Positions 43,566 through 52,597 of a stretch of DNA of 64,000 nt are shown piece after piece; within the stretch, counting starts at the first letter, position 1; each line of letters starts with the position of its first letter. The position numbers and the translations under genes are program-made. Under the pieces are notes generated by a model that was not told where the DNA came from, ran no database searches, and was given only the letters and a program-made list of their open reading frames with translations. This DNA comes from an uncultured Lachnospiraceae bacterium (GTDB lineage: Bacteria > Bacillota > Clostridia > Lachnospirales > Lachnospiraceae). The DNA is taken from the NCBI GenBank assembly GCA_934364805.1, contig CAKRMH010000015.1, positions 1 to 64,000 of the forward strand, read 5' to 3'.

Positions 43566-44216
43566 ATGGGTGATTTTTTTAATCCAGATAATGCATTTTC
43601 GAAAGTTATGACAAAAATAGTGGATGTCGTATGGCTTAGTATTTTATTTGTGATCAGTTCAATTCCGATTTTTACGATCGGAGCTTCGATGTGTGGACTT
43701 TATTATTCCGTGAATAAATCCGTCCGTCATAACAGAGGGTATGTGTCAAGTGAGTTCTGGCATGGATTTAAGAGCAACTTTAAGGTTGCAACACCGATCT
43801 GGCTGCTCAGTCTTCTTGGATACCTGATTATGGCAGCAGATTTATATCTTACCAATCATATGATGGAAGGATCTGCACATTCGGTACTTACGATTGTGTT
43901 TATTGTAATTATCGTTTTTCTGGTTTCGTGGAATCTGTACACATTTCCGTATATCAGCAGATTTGAAAATACAAGAAAAGAGAGCATGAGCAATGCGGGA
44001 AGGATTGCGATTGCAGAGCTTCCGTGGACAGTGCTGATTCTGGTACTCTGGGGAGCATCCGTTTTTGTCTGCTATATTTTTACACCAGCCATTTTCTTTA
44101 TTCCGGCGCTTTTTACATATATTGAGAATCATATTCTTGAGAGACGATTCTTAAAGTATATGTCGGAAGAAGATATCGAGGCAGAAAAAGAACGTAACCA
44201 GGAGAGTTATAATTAG
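43566..44216 (+). CDS. DUF624 (YesL) family membrane protein
   Basis: 216 residues with about five hydrophobic segments (for example VVWLSILFVISSIPIFTIGA near 20, WLLSLLGYLIMAADLYL near 80 and WTVLILVLWGASVFVCYIF near 165). The order and the FYN-type start (MGDFFNPDNAFSKVMTKI) match DUF624, proteins often linked to carbohydrate use genes in Firmicutes. Start at ATG 43566 with TGGAGG before it. No sugar gene is nearby, so its role here is open. Confidence 0.85.
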   Translation: MGDFFNPDNAFSKVMTKIVDVVWLSILFVISSIPIFTIGASMCGLYYSVNKSVRHNRGYVSSEFWHGFKSNFKVATPIWLLSLLGYLIMAADLYLTNHMMEGSAHSVLTIVFIVIIVFLVSWNLYTFPYISRFENTRKESMSNAGRIAIAELPWTVLILVLWGASVFVCYIFTPAIFFIPALFTYIENHILERRFLKYMSEEDIEAEKERNQESYN

Positions 44217-44239
44217 AAAATATCCATATATTTTTTCTG

Positions 44240-44268
44240 TTGATTTATAGAATTAGTTATAGTATATT
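44240..44268 (+). promoter_or_regulatory. Promoter of plsX-acpP
   Basis: TTGATT, 17 bases, TATATT, 33 bases before the plsX start. No palindrome resembling a FapR operator was noticed. Confidence 0.5.
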
Positions 44269-44301
44269 TTCTAATAGATATATGAAGGAGGCTGGGGAGA
44301 C

Positions 44302-45324
44302 ATGCAGGATATTACAAAAGTCGCAGTTGATGCGATGGGCGGAGATAATGCACCAGCAGAGGTAGTAAAAGGTGCAGTCGATGCAGTTTCTACCCGCAAT
44401 GACATTAAGGTTTTCCTGATCGGGCAGGAAGATGCTGTGAAGGAAGAGCTTGCAAAATATACCTATCCGGTGGAACAGATAGAGGTTGTCCATGCTCCGG
44501 AAGTAATAGAGATGGCAGAACCACCGGTTATGGCGATCCGCAAGAAGAAGCAGTCATCAATTGTTGTCGGAATGAACATGGTGAAGCAGAAAGAGGCAGA
44601 TGCTTTTGTATCCGCTGGAAGTTCCGGTGCAATACTGGTGGGCGGTCAGGTGATCGTTGGAAGAATTAAGGGTATTGAAAGACCACCGCTGGCACCATTG
44701 ATCCCGACAGAGAAGGGGGTATCTCTTCTGATTGATTGTGGAGCAAATGTAGATGCAAGGGCGTCCCACCTTGTGCAGTTTGCCAGGATGGGCTCCATAT
44801 ATATGGAGAGTGTGCTTGGAATCAGGAATCCACGTGTGGCGATCGTAAATATCGGTGCGGAAGAGGAAAAAGGAAATGCGCTTGTAAAGGAAACATTTCC
44901 GTTGTTAAAAGAATGCAAAGACATTAACTTTGTTGGCAGTATTGAGGCGAGAGAGATTCCACATGGCGGAGCAGATGTAATCGTCTGTGAGGCATTTACG
45001 GGGAATGTGATATTAAAACTTTACGAAGGTCTCAGTGCTACACTGATTGGTGTGATCAAGCAGGGACTCATGAGCACACTAAAGAGTAAGATCGGTGCGG
45101 CTTTGGCTTTACCATCTTTGAAGAAGACTCTGAAAGCGTTTGATGCGAGCCAGTATGGCGGAGCTCCGCTGCTTGGACTGAACGGTCTTGTTGTAAAGAC
45201 ACATGGAAGTTCCAAGGCAACAGAGATTACAAATTCAATTTTCCAGTGTGTCACATTTAAAAATGAAGATATCAATGGCAAAATTAAAGATAGAATTACA
45301 GATCAGCCGGTTGAGCAGGATTAG
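44302..45324 (+). CDS. plsX: Phosphate acyltransferase PlsX
   Basis: Makes acyl-phosphate from acyl-ACP for the first step of phospholipid synthesis. 340 residues. VAVDAMGGDNAPAEVVKGAV at the N-terminus, SAGSSGAILVGG near 97, VIVCEAFTGNVILK near 228 and LGLNGLVVKTHGSS near 295 are diagnostic. AAGGAGG precedes ATG. The ACP gene follows after 14 bases, which fits the shared substrate. Confidence 0.95.
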   Translation: MQDITKVAVDAMGGDNAPAEVVKGAVDAVSTRNDIKVFLIGQEDAVKEELAKYTYPVEQIEVVHAPEVIEMAEPPVMAIRKKKQSSIVVGMNMVKQKEADAFVSAGSSGAILVGGQVIVGRIKGIERPPLAPLIPTEKGVSLLIDCGANVDARASHLVQFARMGSIYMESVLGIRNPRVAIVNIGAEEEKGNALVKETFPLLKECKDINFVGSIEAREIPHGGADVIVCEAFTGNVILKLYEGLSATLIGVIKQGLMSTLKSKIGAALALPSLKKTLKAFDASQYGGAPLLGLNGLVVKTHGSSKATEITNSIFQCVTFKNEDINGKIKDRITDQPVEQD

Positions 45325-45338
45325 AAAGGAATTGAACT

Positions 45339-45572
45339 ATGGAATTTGAAAAATTAAAGGCGATTATCGTTGAGGTATTAAACGTGGACGAGAATGAGGT
45401 TTCGATGGAATCTACATTTATTGATGACCTTGGAGCAGATTCTCTTGATGTATTCCAGATCATTATGGGAATCGAAGAGGAATTTGATATTGAGATTCCA
45501 AATGAGGAAGCTGAGAAGATTGTTACCGTTGGAGATGCTGTTGAAGCAATCAAAAAAGCAGTCAACAATTAA
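45339..45572 (+). CDS. acpP: Acyl carrier protein
   Basis: 77 residues. DDLGADSLDVFQIIMGIEEE holds the serine that receives 4'-phosphopantetheine (DSL motif, Ser near residue 37). Acidic and helical as expected. Val-Phe-Gln follows DSLD where many ACPs have DSLDxVE, so the helix II face differs slightly. It carries fatty acids to PlsX. A terminator follows. Confidence 0.95.
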   Translation: MEFEKLKAIIVEVLNVDENEVSMESTFIDDLGADSLDVFQIIMGIEEEFDIEIPNEEAEKIVTVGDAVEAIKKAVNN

Positions 45573-45609
45573 ACGATCTGGTACAAAAGAATGAATTATA
45601 TGTCTGGAT

Positions 45610-45635
45610 AAAGCCCTTTATCGAAAGGGCTTTTT
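45610..45635 (+). terminator. Terminator of plsX-acpP
   Basis: AAAGCCCTTT and AAAGGGCTTT with loop ATCG, then T. Confidence 0.85.
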
Positions 45636-45681
45636 CTGGATTTTAGCAGATCATTTATGAAAGAAATATGAGGAGAAATAT

Positions 45682-46374
45682 ATGTCAGCAAAATTAAAAG
45701 AATTTCAGGAAATGATAGGATATACCTTCCAGAATGAAGGACTTCTGCGACAGGCACTGACGCACAGTTCTTATGCCAATGAGAAACATATGAAAAAACT
45801 GTCGGATAATGAACGTCTTGAGTTCCTTGGAGATGCAGTACTTGAAATTATATCCAGTGAGTTTCTGTATCATAACTATTCAGACCTTCCAGAGGGAAAA
45901 CTGACAACGCTTCGTGCAAGCATTGTATGTGAGCCTACGCTTGCGTTGTGTACGGAGCCGCTTGAACTTGGCAGTTATCTTTACCTTGGAAAAGGAGAGG
46001 ATCTTACTGGTGGAAGACGAAGAAAATCCATTTTATCGGATGCTTTGGAAGCAATTATCGGGGCTATTTATTTAGATGGTGGTTTTGCTAATGCAAAAGA
46101 GTTTGTGACGAAGTATATTCTTACAGATATTGAACATAAAAAGCTCTTTTATGATAGCAAGACTATCCTGCAGGAAGTGATACAGGAAGAACATGAAAGA
46201 CTGGTTTATGAGCTGATTGGCGAATCCGGACCGGATCATGATAAGAGCTTTACGGTAGAGGTGCGTGTTGATGATAAGAAGATCAGTACGGGAACTGGTC
46301 ACACCAAGAAAGCAGCAGAACAGGAGGCGGCATATCGCGCACTTCTTCTTCTGAAGCCAGATATAAGGGAGTAA
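45682..46374 (+). CDS. rnc: Ribonuclease III
   Basis: Cuts double-stranded RNA, including rRNA precursors. 230 residues. The catalytic segment NERLEFLGDAVLEII is near residue 42, and a second acidic cluster DALEAIIGAIYLDGG near 118. The C-terminal double-stranded RNA-binding domain runs from about 158 (TILQEVIQEEHERLVYEL to GTGHTKKAAEQEAAYRALL). GAGGAG precedes ATG. smc begins three bases after its stop. Confidence 0.96.
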   Translation: MSAKLKEFQEMIGYTFQNEGLLRQALTHSSYANEKHMKKLSDNERLEFLGDAVLEIISSEFLYHNYSDLPEGKLTTLRASIVCEPTLALCTEPLELGSYLYLGKGEDLTGGRRRKSILSDALEAIIGAIYLDGGFANAKEFVTKYILTDIEHKKLFYDSKTILQEVIQEEHERLVYELIGESGPDHDKSFTVEVRVDDKKISTGTGHTKKAAEQEAAYRALLLLKPDIRE

Positions 46375-46377
46375 ACT

Positions 46378-49300
46378 ATGTATTTAAAAAGTCTGGAGAT
46401 TCATGGCTTTAAGTCATTTGCCAACAAAATTGTATTTGAATTCCATAATGGAATCACTGGTATTGTCGGACCAAATGGCAGTGGTAAGAGTAATGTCGGT
46501 GATGCAGTCCGCTGGGTTTTGGGCGAACAGAGCGCAAAACAGCTCAGAGGAGCGTCTATGCAGGATGTTATTTTTGCAGGAACAGAGAATCGTAAACCGC
46601 TCAGTTATGCTTATGTTGCAATCACATTGGATAATTCGGATCATAAACTGGCAATTGATTTTGAAGAGGTCACAATCGCAAGACGCGTTTATCGTTCCGG
46701 GGAGAGCGAATATCTGATCAATGGCAGTCCGTGCAGGCTGAAGGATGTATCGGAGCTGTTTTATGATACAGGTATCGGTAAAGAGGGCTATTCGATCATC
46801 GGACAGGGGCAGATTGACCGTATTTTAAGTGGAAAACCAGAGGAACGACGTGAGTTATTTGATGAGGCAGCAGGTATCGTCAAATACAAAAAGAGAAAAA
46901 ATACCGCCCAGAAAAAGCTGGAAGATGAAAGGGACAACCTGACGCGTGTAAACGATATTCTTTCGGAACTGGAACGTCAGGTCGGACCACTTGAAAGGCA
47001 GTCTGAAAAAGCAAAGACTTATCTGAAAAAGAAAGAGGAACTGAAACATTACGATGTCAACATGTTCCTTCTTGAAACAGACCGGATTGAATCGGAGCAG
47101 AAAGAGGCTGAAGAAAAATTCCGGATTGCAGACTCTGAACTGGAAGAAACAAAAGAAAGCTTTTTTAATGTCAAGCGTGATTACGAAGAGATGGAACATG
47201 CGATCACGGAAATGGATGATCAGATAACCGATCTGCGCGAGAGACTGAATCAGGCAACCCTGATGAAGGGAAAACTGGAAGGACAGATCAATGTCCTGAA
47301 TGAACAGATACATACAGCCGAAACCACAGATGAGCATCTGAAAGGAAGACTGGATGCCATTGATGCAGAAAAAGCAGAACGCATGCAGGCAAAGGATAAT
47401 TATGTTCAGAAAAAGGAAGAACTGGATCTGAAAATAACGGATATCCTTGCAAAACGTGATGAAGTACAGGAGAAGCTCCTTTTGGTGCAGCAGGAAATCG
47501 AAACCTGTAATAGGGGGATCGAAAAAGGCAAAAATGAGATCATCGAGCTTTTGAATAATAAAGCGTCGATCAAAGCGCGCAAACAGCGTTTTGACACAAT
47601 GACAGAACAGATCAATATCCGGAAGGCACAGCTGAATCAAAGACTTCTGGCAAGAAAAACGGAAGAGGCGGATCTTCAGAACGTACTTACCGGGTATCTG
47701 AAAGAACTGGAAGCTGCGAATCAGAGGCTGGAAGCATATCAGCAGAAAGAAAAAGAGCTTTCCGATAAGATAAAGAACTGGAAAGTCCGGTTATCACAGA
47801 CCGGACATGAACTGGAAGAGACACAGACCGGTTTTCACAAGCAGCAGTCAAGACTGGATTCCTTGAAGAATATTGCAGAACGATATGATGGATATGGCAA
47901 CAGTATCCGCAGAGTTATGGAACAAAAGAGTTTCAATCCAGGAATTCATGGTGTTGTTTCAGATCTGATCCAGACAGAAAAAAAATACGAGATCGCAATT
48001 GAAACAGCACTTGGCGGAAGCATCCAGAACATTGTGACGGAGAATGAAGATACGGCAAAGAAAATGATCGCCTATCTGAAAGAAAACCGTTATGGAAGGG
48101 CAACCTTTTTACCGCTCACCAGTGTTCAGGGACGATCAAACCCAAAACTGGAGGAGCATCTCGGAGAGTCCGGGGTAATCGGAATTGCGGACAGACTTGT
48201 CAAATGTGAGGAAAAATATAAAGGGATCGCATCCCATCTGCTGGGAAGAATTCTTGTTGTGGACAATATTGATCATGCAGCAGCTCTTGCAAGAAAAAAC
48301 AGATATTCTTTAAATATCGTTACTCTGGAAGGAGAGCATTTAAGCCCGGGTGGTTCCATGACCGGTGGTGCATTCCGCAATTCCAATAATCTTCTTGCAA
48401 GAAAACGTGAGATCGAGGAACTGGAGCATATTGTTTCAGAACTCTCCGGGAAGATGAAAGATCTGAGGAATCGTCAGGAAGAAATCCGGACAGCAGCAAG
48501 TCTTGCAGAGGATGATCTTGCGGAAATCAAAGAAGAACTTCAGAAACAGTATATTTTACAAAATACAGCACAGATGAATTTTGATCGTGCCAAAGAACAG
48601 AGAAGCCAGAGTGAAAATGTATTTCATGGACTTCAGTCTGAGGTTGCTGAGATCGATCATCAGCTGGGAGAAATTCAGGCGAATAAAGCGAAGATCGATC
48701 AGGAGATTACCGATTCCAGATTGAGGGAAAAGGAGATCGAAGAAGAAAATACAGAATTTCAGAGCAGACTGGATGAATTATCTTCCAGAGAAAATACATT
48801 CTCGCAGGAAGTTTCAACCATCCGTCTGGAAGAAGCGAATGTACGGCAGAGTCTGGATTTTGCAATGGAGAATATCCAGCGTATAGATGCAGAAATCAGA
48901 AAATTTGATCAGGAACGTACCGAACTTGTGGAAAATGCGCAGAATGCCAAAAATGATGTGCAGAAGAAACAGGATGATATCGAAGAAATCAAAAAAACGA
49001 TCCAGGCTTCGGACAAAGCGCATGAAGAACTGGAAAAGGCTCTTTCGGAAAGTCTTGTAAAAAAACAGGAGATGACAGAAGCGCATAAAGGATTTTTCCA
49101 GAAACGCGAAGAAATCTCACGAAAAATGAATGATCTGGATAAGGAGATCTATCGTCTGAACTCACAGAGAGAAAAGCTGAAGGAGGCAGACGAGAAGCAG
49201 ATCAATTACATGTGGGAAGAATATGAACTGACACCACATGCGGCAGCAGAACTTCGGGACGAGAATGATCAGGATCTCTCTGATATTAAGAAAAAGATAT

Positions 49301-49938
49301 CAGAAATCCGGGATGAGATCCGCAAACTTGGTGATGTCAATGTAAATGCGATCGAAGAATTTAAAGAAGTGTCCGAACGATATACGTTCTTAAAGACGCA
49401 GCATGATGATCTGATCGAGGCAGAGAAAACACTGATGGGAATCATTGAAGAACTGGATACTGGAATGCGGAAGCAGTTTGCGGAAAAATTCAAAGAAATC
49501 CAGACGGAATTTGATAAAACATTCAAGATGCTTTTCGGTGGTGGACATGGATCATTGGAACTTGTAGAAGAGGAAGACATTCTGGAATGCGGAATACGTA
49601 TTATTGCACAGCCACCGGGAAAGAAGCTTCAGAACATGATGCAGTTGTCCGGTGGAGAGAAAGCACTGACGGCGATTGCACTGCTGTTTGCAATCCAGGC
49701 ACTGAAACCATCGCCATTTTGCCTGCTCGATGAGATTGAGGCGGCACTTGATGATTCCAATGTCGGAAGATTTGCCAATTATCTGAATAAACTGACGGAG
49801 AATACGCAGTTTATTGTCATTACCCATCGACGTGGTACGATGGCAGCAGCAGACCGTCTGTATGGTATCACCATGCAGGAAAAAGGTGTTTCAACGTTAG
49901 TTTCTGTCAATCTGATCGAGAATGATCTGACGGAATAA
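46378..49938 (+). CDS. smc: Chromosome segregation protein SMC
   Basis: ATPase that compacts and separates chromosomes with ScpA and ScpB. 1186 residues. It begins with IHGFKSFANKIVFEF and Walker A GPNGSGKSN (about residues 32-40). Coiled coils at about 170-500 and 680-1020 surround the hinge (about 520-660, GIHGVVSDLIQTEKKYEIAI to LEGEHLSPGGSMTGG). The C-terminal head has LSGGEKALTAIALLFAI and LLDEIEAALDD. Standard rnc-smc-ftsY order with short gaps suggests one transcript. Confidence 0.97.
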   Translation: MYLKSLEIHGFKSFANKIVFEFHNGITGIVGPNGSGKSNVGDAVRWVLGEQSAKQLRGASMQDVIFAGTENRKPLSYAYVAITLDNSDHKLAIDFEEVTIARRVYRSGESEYLINGSPCRLKDVSELFYDTGIGKEGYSIIGQGQIDRILSGKPEERRELFDEAAGIVKYKKRKNTAQKKLEDERDNLTRVNDILSELERQVGPLERQSEKAKTYLKKKEELKHYDVNMFLLETDRIESEQKEAEEKFRIADSELEETKESFFNVKRDYEEMEHAITEMDDQITDLRERLNQATLMKGKLEGQINVLNEQIHTAETTDEHLKGRLDAIDAEKAERMQAKDNYVQKKEELDLKITDILAKRDEVQEKLLLVQQEIETCNRGIEKGKNEIIELLNNKASIKARKQRFDTMTEQINIRKAQLNQRLLARKTEEADLQNVLTGYLKELEAANQRLEAYQQKEKELSDKIKNWKVRLSQTGHELEETQTGFHKQQSRLDSLKNIAERYDGYGNSIRRVMEQKSFNPGIHGVVSDLIQTEKKYEIAIETALGGSIQNIVTENEDTAKKMIAYLKENRYGRATFLPLTSVQGRSNPKLEEHLGESGVIGIADRLVKCEEKYKGIASHLLGRILVVDNIDHAAALARKNRYSLNIVTLEGEHLSPGGSMTGGAFRNSNNLLARKREIEELEHIVSELSGKMKDLRNRQEEIRTAASLAEDDLAEIKEELQKQYILQNTAQMNFDRAKEQRSQSENVFHGLQSEVAEIDHQLGEIQANKAKIDQEITDSRLREKEIEEENTEFQSRLDELSSRENTFSQEVSTIRLEEANVRQSLDFAMENIQRIDAEIRKFDQERTELVENAQNAKNDVQKKQDDIEEIKKTIQASDKAHEELEKALSESLVKKQEMTEAHKGFFQKREEISRKMNDLDKEIYRLNSQREKLKEADEKQINYMWEEYELTPHAAAELRDENDQDLSDIKKKISEIRDEIRKLGDVNVNAIEEFKEVSERYTFLKTQHDDLIEAEKTLMGIIEELDTGMRKQFAEKFKEIQTEFDKTFKMLFGGGHGSLELVEEEDILECGIRIIAQPPGKKLQNMMQLSGGEKALTAIALLFAIQALKPSPFCLLDEIEAALDDSNVGRFANYLNKLTENTQFIVITHRRGTMAAADRLYGITMQEKGVSTLVSVNLIENDLTE

Positions 49939-49962
49939 AATAAATAAAAGGAACGGATAAGT

Positions 49963-50904
49963 ATGAGTGAAGAAAAGAAAAAGGGCTTTTTTGGCAGACT
50001 TGTAGAAGGACTGACAAAGACAAGAGACAATATTGTTTCTGGAATTGATTCTATTTTCAGTGGATTTTCCAATATTGATGATGATTTTTACGAGGAACTG
50101 GAAGAAATTCTGATCATGGGAGACCTTGGAGTGCATGCAACGGAGCAGATTCTTGATACACTGCGCCAGAAAGTAAAAGAACAGCATATCAAAGAGCCGC
50201 ATGAATGTAAAGAACTCCTGATTGAAAGCATCAAAGAGCAGATGCAGGTAGAAGAGACAGCATATCGTTTTGAAAATGAAAGATCTGTTGTCCTGGTGAT
50301 TGGAGTGAACGGAGTTGGAAAGACAACAACCGTTGGAAAACTTGCCGGAAAGCTTAAAAGCCAGGGGAAAAAGGTTGTCATTGCAGGAGCGGATACATTC
50401 CGTGCAGCGGCGGGAGATCAGCTGAAAGAGTGGGCAAACCGGTCTGGTGTTGATATGATCGGTGGAACCGAGGGTGCTGATCCAGGTTCAGTTGTATATG
50501 ATGCTACAGCAGCTGCAAAGGCAAGAAATGCAGATGTTCTTATTGTAGATACGGCGGGAAGGCTTCATAACAAGAAGAATCTGATGAATGAGCTTGGAAA
50601 GATCAACCGGATTCTGGAAAAAGAGTATCCAGATGTATACCGTGAAACGCTGGTCGTTCTGGATGCGACAACAGGTCAGAATGCGTTGGTCCAGGCAAAG
50701 GAATTTTCGGAAGTTGCAGAGATAACTGGAATTGTCCTGACCAAAATGGATGGAACGGCAAAAGGTGGTATCGCAGTAGCAATTCAGTCCGAACTATCTG
50801 TTCCGGTCAAATTTATCGGAGTGGGTGAGACGATTGATGATCTTCAGAAATTTGATCCGGACGAGTTTGTAAATGCTTTATTTGACGTGAGAGAAGATTC
50901 GTAG
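49963..50904 (+). CDS. ftsY: Signal recognition particle receptor FtsY
   Basis: Membrane-associated GTPase that receives SRP-ribosome complexes. 313 residues with a short N-terminal part lacking the long acidic A domain of E. coli, as usual in Firmicutes. G1 GVNGVGKTTTVGKLA (about 112), ADTFRAAAGDQL, DTAGRLHNKKNLM and TKMDGTAKGG are all visible. Works with Ffh, four genes on. Confidence 0.97.
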   Translation: MSEEKKKGFFGRLVEGLTKTRDNIVSGIDSIFSGFSNIDDDFYEELEEILIMGDLGVHATEQILDTLRQKVKEQHIKEPHECKELLIESIKEQMQVEETAYRFENERSVVLVIGVNGVGKTTTVGKLAGKLKSQGKKVVIAGADTFRAAAGDQLKEWANRSGVDMIGGTEGADPGSVVYDATAAAKARNADVLIVDTAGRLHNKKNLMNELGKINRILEKEYPDVYRETLVVLDATTGQNALVQAKEFSEVAEITGIVLTKMDGTAKGGIAVAIQSELSVPVKFIGVGETIDDLQKFDPDEFVNALFDVREDS

Positions 50905-50968
50905 TATTATCTTCATAATACAACTCTTTACTAGGGTAAAGAGATAAAGAATGAAAAGAGGAAGAATT

Positions 50969-52180
50969 ATGTTGACATTGGATAAATTCGAGGAAGCCAG
51001 TGAAAAAGTCAAAGAGGTAACACTGGAAACGAAATTGATCTACAGTGATTTTTTGAGTGAACAGACTGGAAATAAGGTATATCTGAAGCCTGAAAATATG
51101 CAGTTTACGGGCGCTTATAAGGTGCGTGGAGCATATTATAAGATCAGCACATTGTCAGACGAAGAACGTGCAAAGGGACTGATCACAGCTTCTGCGGGGA
51201 ATCATGCACAGGGTGTTGCATATGCGGCAAAATGTTATGGATGTAAGGCGGTCATTGTAATGCCGACAACAACGCCGCTTATTAAGGTTAATCGCACAAA
51301 GAGTTATGGTGCTGAGGTGATCCTTTATGGAGATGTATACGATGAAGCCTGTGCGCATGCGTTAGAACTTGCAGAGAAAAAAGGATATACATTTATTCAT
51401 CCATTCGATGATCCGGTCGTTGCAACCGGACAGGGAACCATTGCTATGGAGATTTTTAAAGAACTTCCACTTGTTGAATATATCCTTGTACCAATCGGAG
51501 GCGGCGGACTTGCAACGGGTGTTTCCACACTTGCAAAACTCTTAAATCCGAAGATTAAAGTCATCGGTGTGGAGCCGGCTGGTGCAAACTGTATGCAGGC
51601 GTCGTTTGCAGCGGGGAAAGTTACAACACTTCCAAGTGTCAATACGATTGCAGACGGTACAGCAGTAAAGACACCGGGAAGCAAAATTTTCCCATATATC
51701 CAGAAAAACCTGGATGAGATTATTACAGTTGACGATGATGAACTGATCGTTGCGTTCCTTGACATGGTTGAGAACCATAAGATGATCGTGGAGAACTCCG
51801 GTCTTCTTACCGTTGCTGCGCTCAAACATCTCGATGTGAAGGACAAACGTGTGGTATCTATTTTGAGTGGTGGTAACATGGATGTGATTACCATGTCATC
51901 TGTAGTACAGCAGGGACTTATTTTCAGGGATCGTATTTTTACCGTGTCTGTATTACTTCCGGACAAGCCTGGTGAACTTTCAAAGGTTGCGGATACGATT
52001 GCAAAAGAACAGGGAAATGTAATTAAACTCGAGCATAACCAGTTTGTTTCAACAAACAGAAATATGGCTGTGGAACTGCGTATTACACTGGAGTCTTTTG
52101 GAACGGATCATAAAAAACAGATTCTGAAGGCACTTGAAAAAGCTGGATACAAACCAAAGCTTGTACGTACAAATTTATAA
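50969..52180 (+). CDS. ilvA: Threonine ammonia-lyase (dehydratase) with ACT domain
   Basis: PLP enzyme turning threonine into 2-oxobutyrate. 403 residues, the short type with one C-terminal ACT-like domain (about 325-400, FTVSVLLPDKPGELSKVADTI). The PLP lysine is in FTGAYKVRGAYYK (about residue 50), the glycine loop is VPIGGGGLATG, and SAGNHAQGVAYAAK is present. It may serve isoleucine synthesis or threonine breakdown. The start at ATG 50969 has AGAGGAAG ahead; the ATG at 50951 lacks one. It stands between ftsY and ylxM, where such a gene is not usual, and has its own terminator. Confidence 0.92.
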   Translation: MLTLDKFEEASEKVKEVTLETKLIYSDFLSEQTGNKVYLKPENMQFTGAYKVRGAYYKISTLSDEERAKGLITASAGNHAQGVAYAAKCYGCKAVIVMPTTTPLIKVNRTKSYGAEVILYGDVYDEACAHALELAEKKGYTFIHPFDDPVVATGQGTIAMEIFKELPLVEYILVPIGGGGLATGVSTLAKLLNPKIKVIGVEPAGANCMQASFAAGKVTTLPSVNTIADGTAVKTPGSKIFPYIQKNLDEIITVDDDELIVAFLDMVENHKMIVENSGLLTVAALKHLDVKDKRVVSILSGGNMDVITMSSVVQQGLIFRDRIFTVSVLLPDKPGELSKVADTIAKEQGNVIKLEHNQFVSTNRNMAVELRITLESFGTDHKKQILKALEKAGYKPKLVRTNL

Positions 52181-52186
52181 AAAATG

Positions 52187-52221
52187 CAGGTGTCAAGAAA
52201 AAATACTTGACACCTGTTTTT
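52187..52221 (+). terminator. Terminator of ilvA
   Basis: CAGGTGTCAAG and CTTGACACCTG form a perfect 11-bp stem, then TTTTTG. Its right arm contains the -35 box TTGACA of the next promoter. Confidence 0.9.
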
Positions 52222-52235
52222 GTTTGTGATAATCT
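52207..52235 (+). promoter_or_regulatory. Promoter of ylxM-ffh, overlapping the ilvA terminator
   Basis: TTGACA (52207-52212), 17 bases, TAATCT (52230-52235), about 17 bases before the ylxM start. The -35 box is formed by the right arm of the ilvA terminator stem. Confidence 0.5.
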
Positions 52236-52251
52236 ATGCAAGGTGACTGAC

Positions 52252-52596
52252 ATGGAAGAGAAAGTAGAACAGACATATTTATATGATTTTTATGGCGAAC
52301 TGCTGAACGAACATCAGCGCCAGATATATGAGGATTTTGTTTTGAACGATCTTTCCCTTGGAGAGATTGCATCGGAAGAAGGAATCAGCAGACAGGGTGT
52401 CAGCGATATGATCCGGCGGTGCACAAAGAAACTCGAAGAATATGAGGCGAAGCTTCACCTTGTGAAGAAGTTCCTTTCGGTGAAGAAAGATATTGCCCAG
52501 ATTCATGATCTGACAGGAGAATTTTACAGAACAAAGAATCCGGATATTATGAATGAGATTGAAACGATTTCAAATCAGATACTAGAGGAGCTCTAA
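52252..52596 (+). CDS. ylxM: YlxM-type SRP-associated HTH protein
   Basis: 114 residues. A sigma-factor-like HTH (LLNEHQRQIYEDFVLNDLSL then GEIASEEGISRQGVSDMIRR) and a helical tail. YlxM binds SRP RNA/Ffh in streptococci and mycoplasmas and is coded just before ffh, as here. I chose ATG 52252 with AAGGTGACTGAC before it; the frame from 52207 starts inside the terminator. ffh begins one base after its stop. Confidence 0.93.
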   Translation: MEEKVEQTYLYDFYGELLNEHQRQIYEDFVLNDLSLGEIASEEGISRQGVSDMIRRCTKKLEEYEAKLHLVKKFLSVKKDIAQIHDLTGEFYRTKNPDIMNEIETISNQILEEL

Positions 52597-52597
52597 T

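Noticed and set aside
46855..49827. Long open frames on the - strand inside smc
   Set aside because: They mirror coiled-coil coding (Phe/Leu-rich translations) and have no independent start signals.
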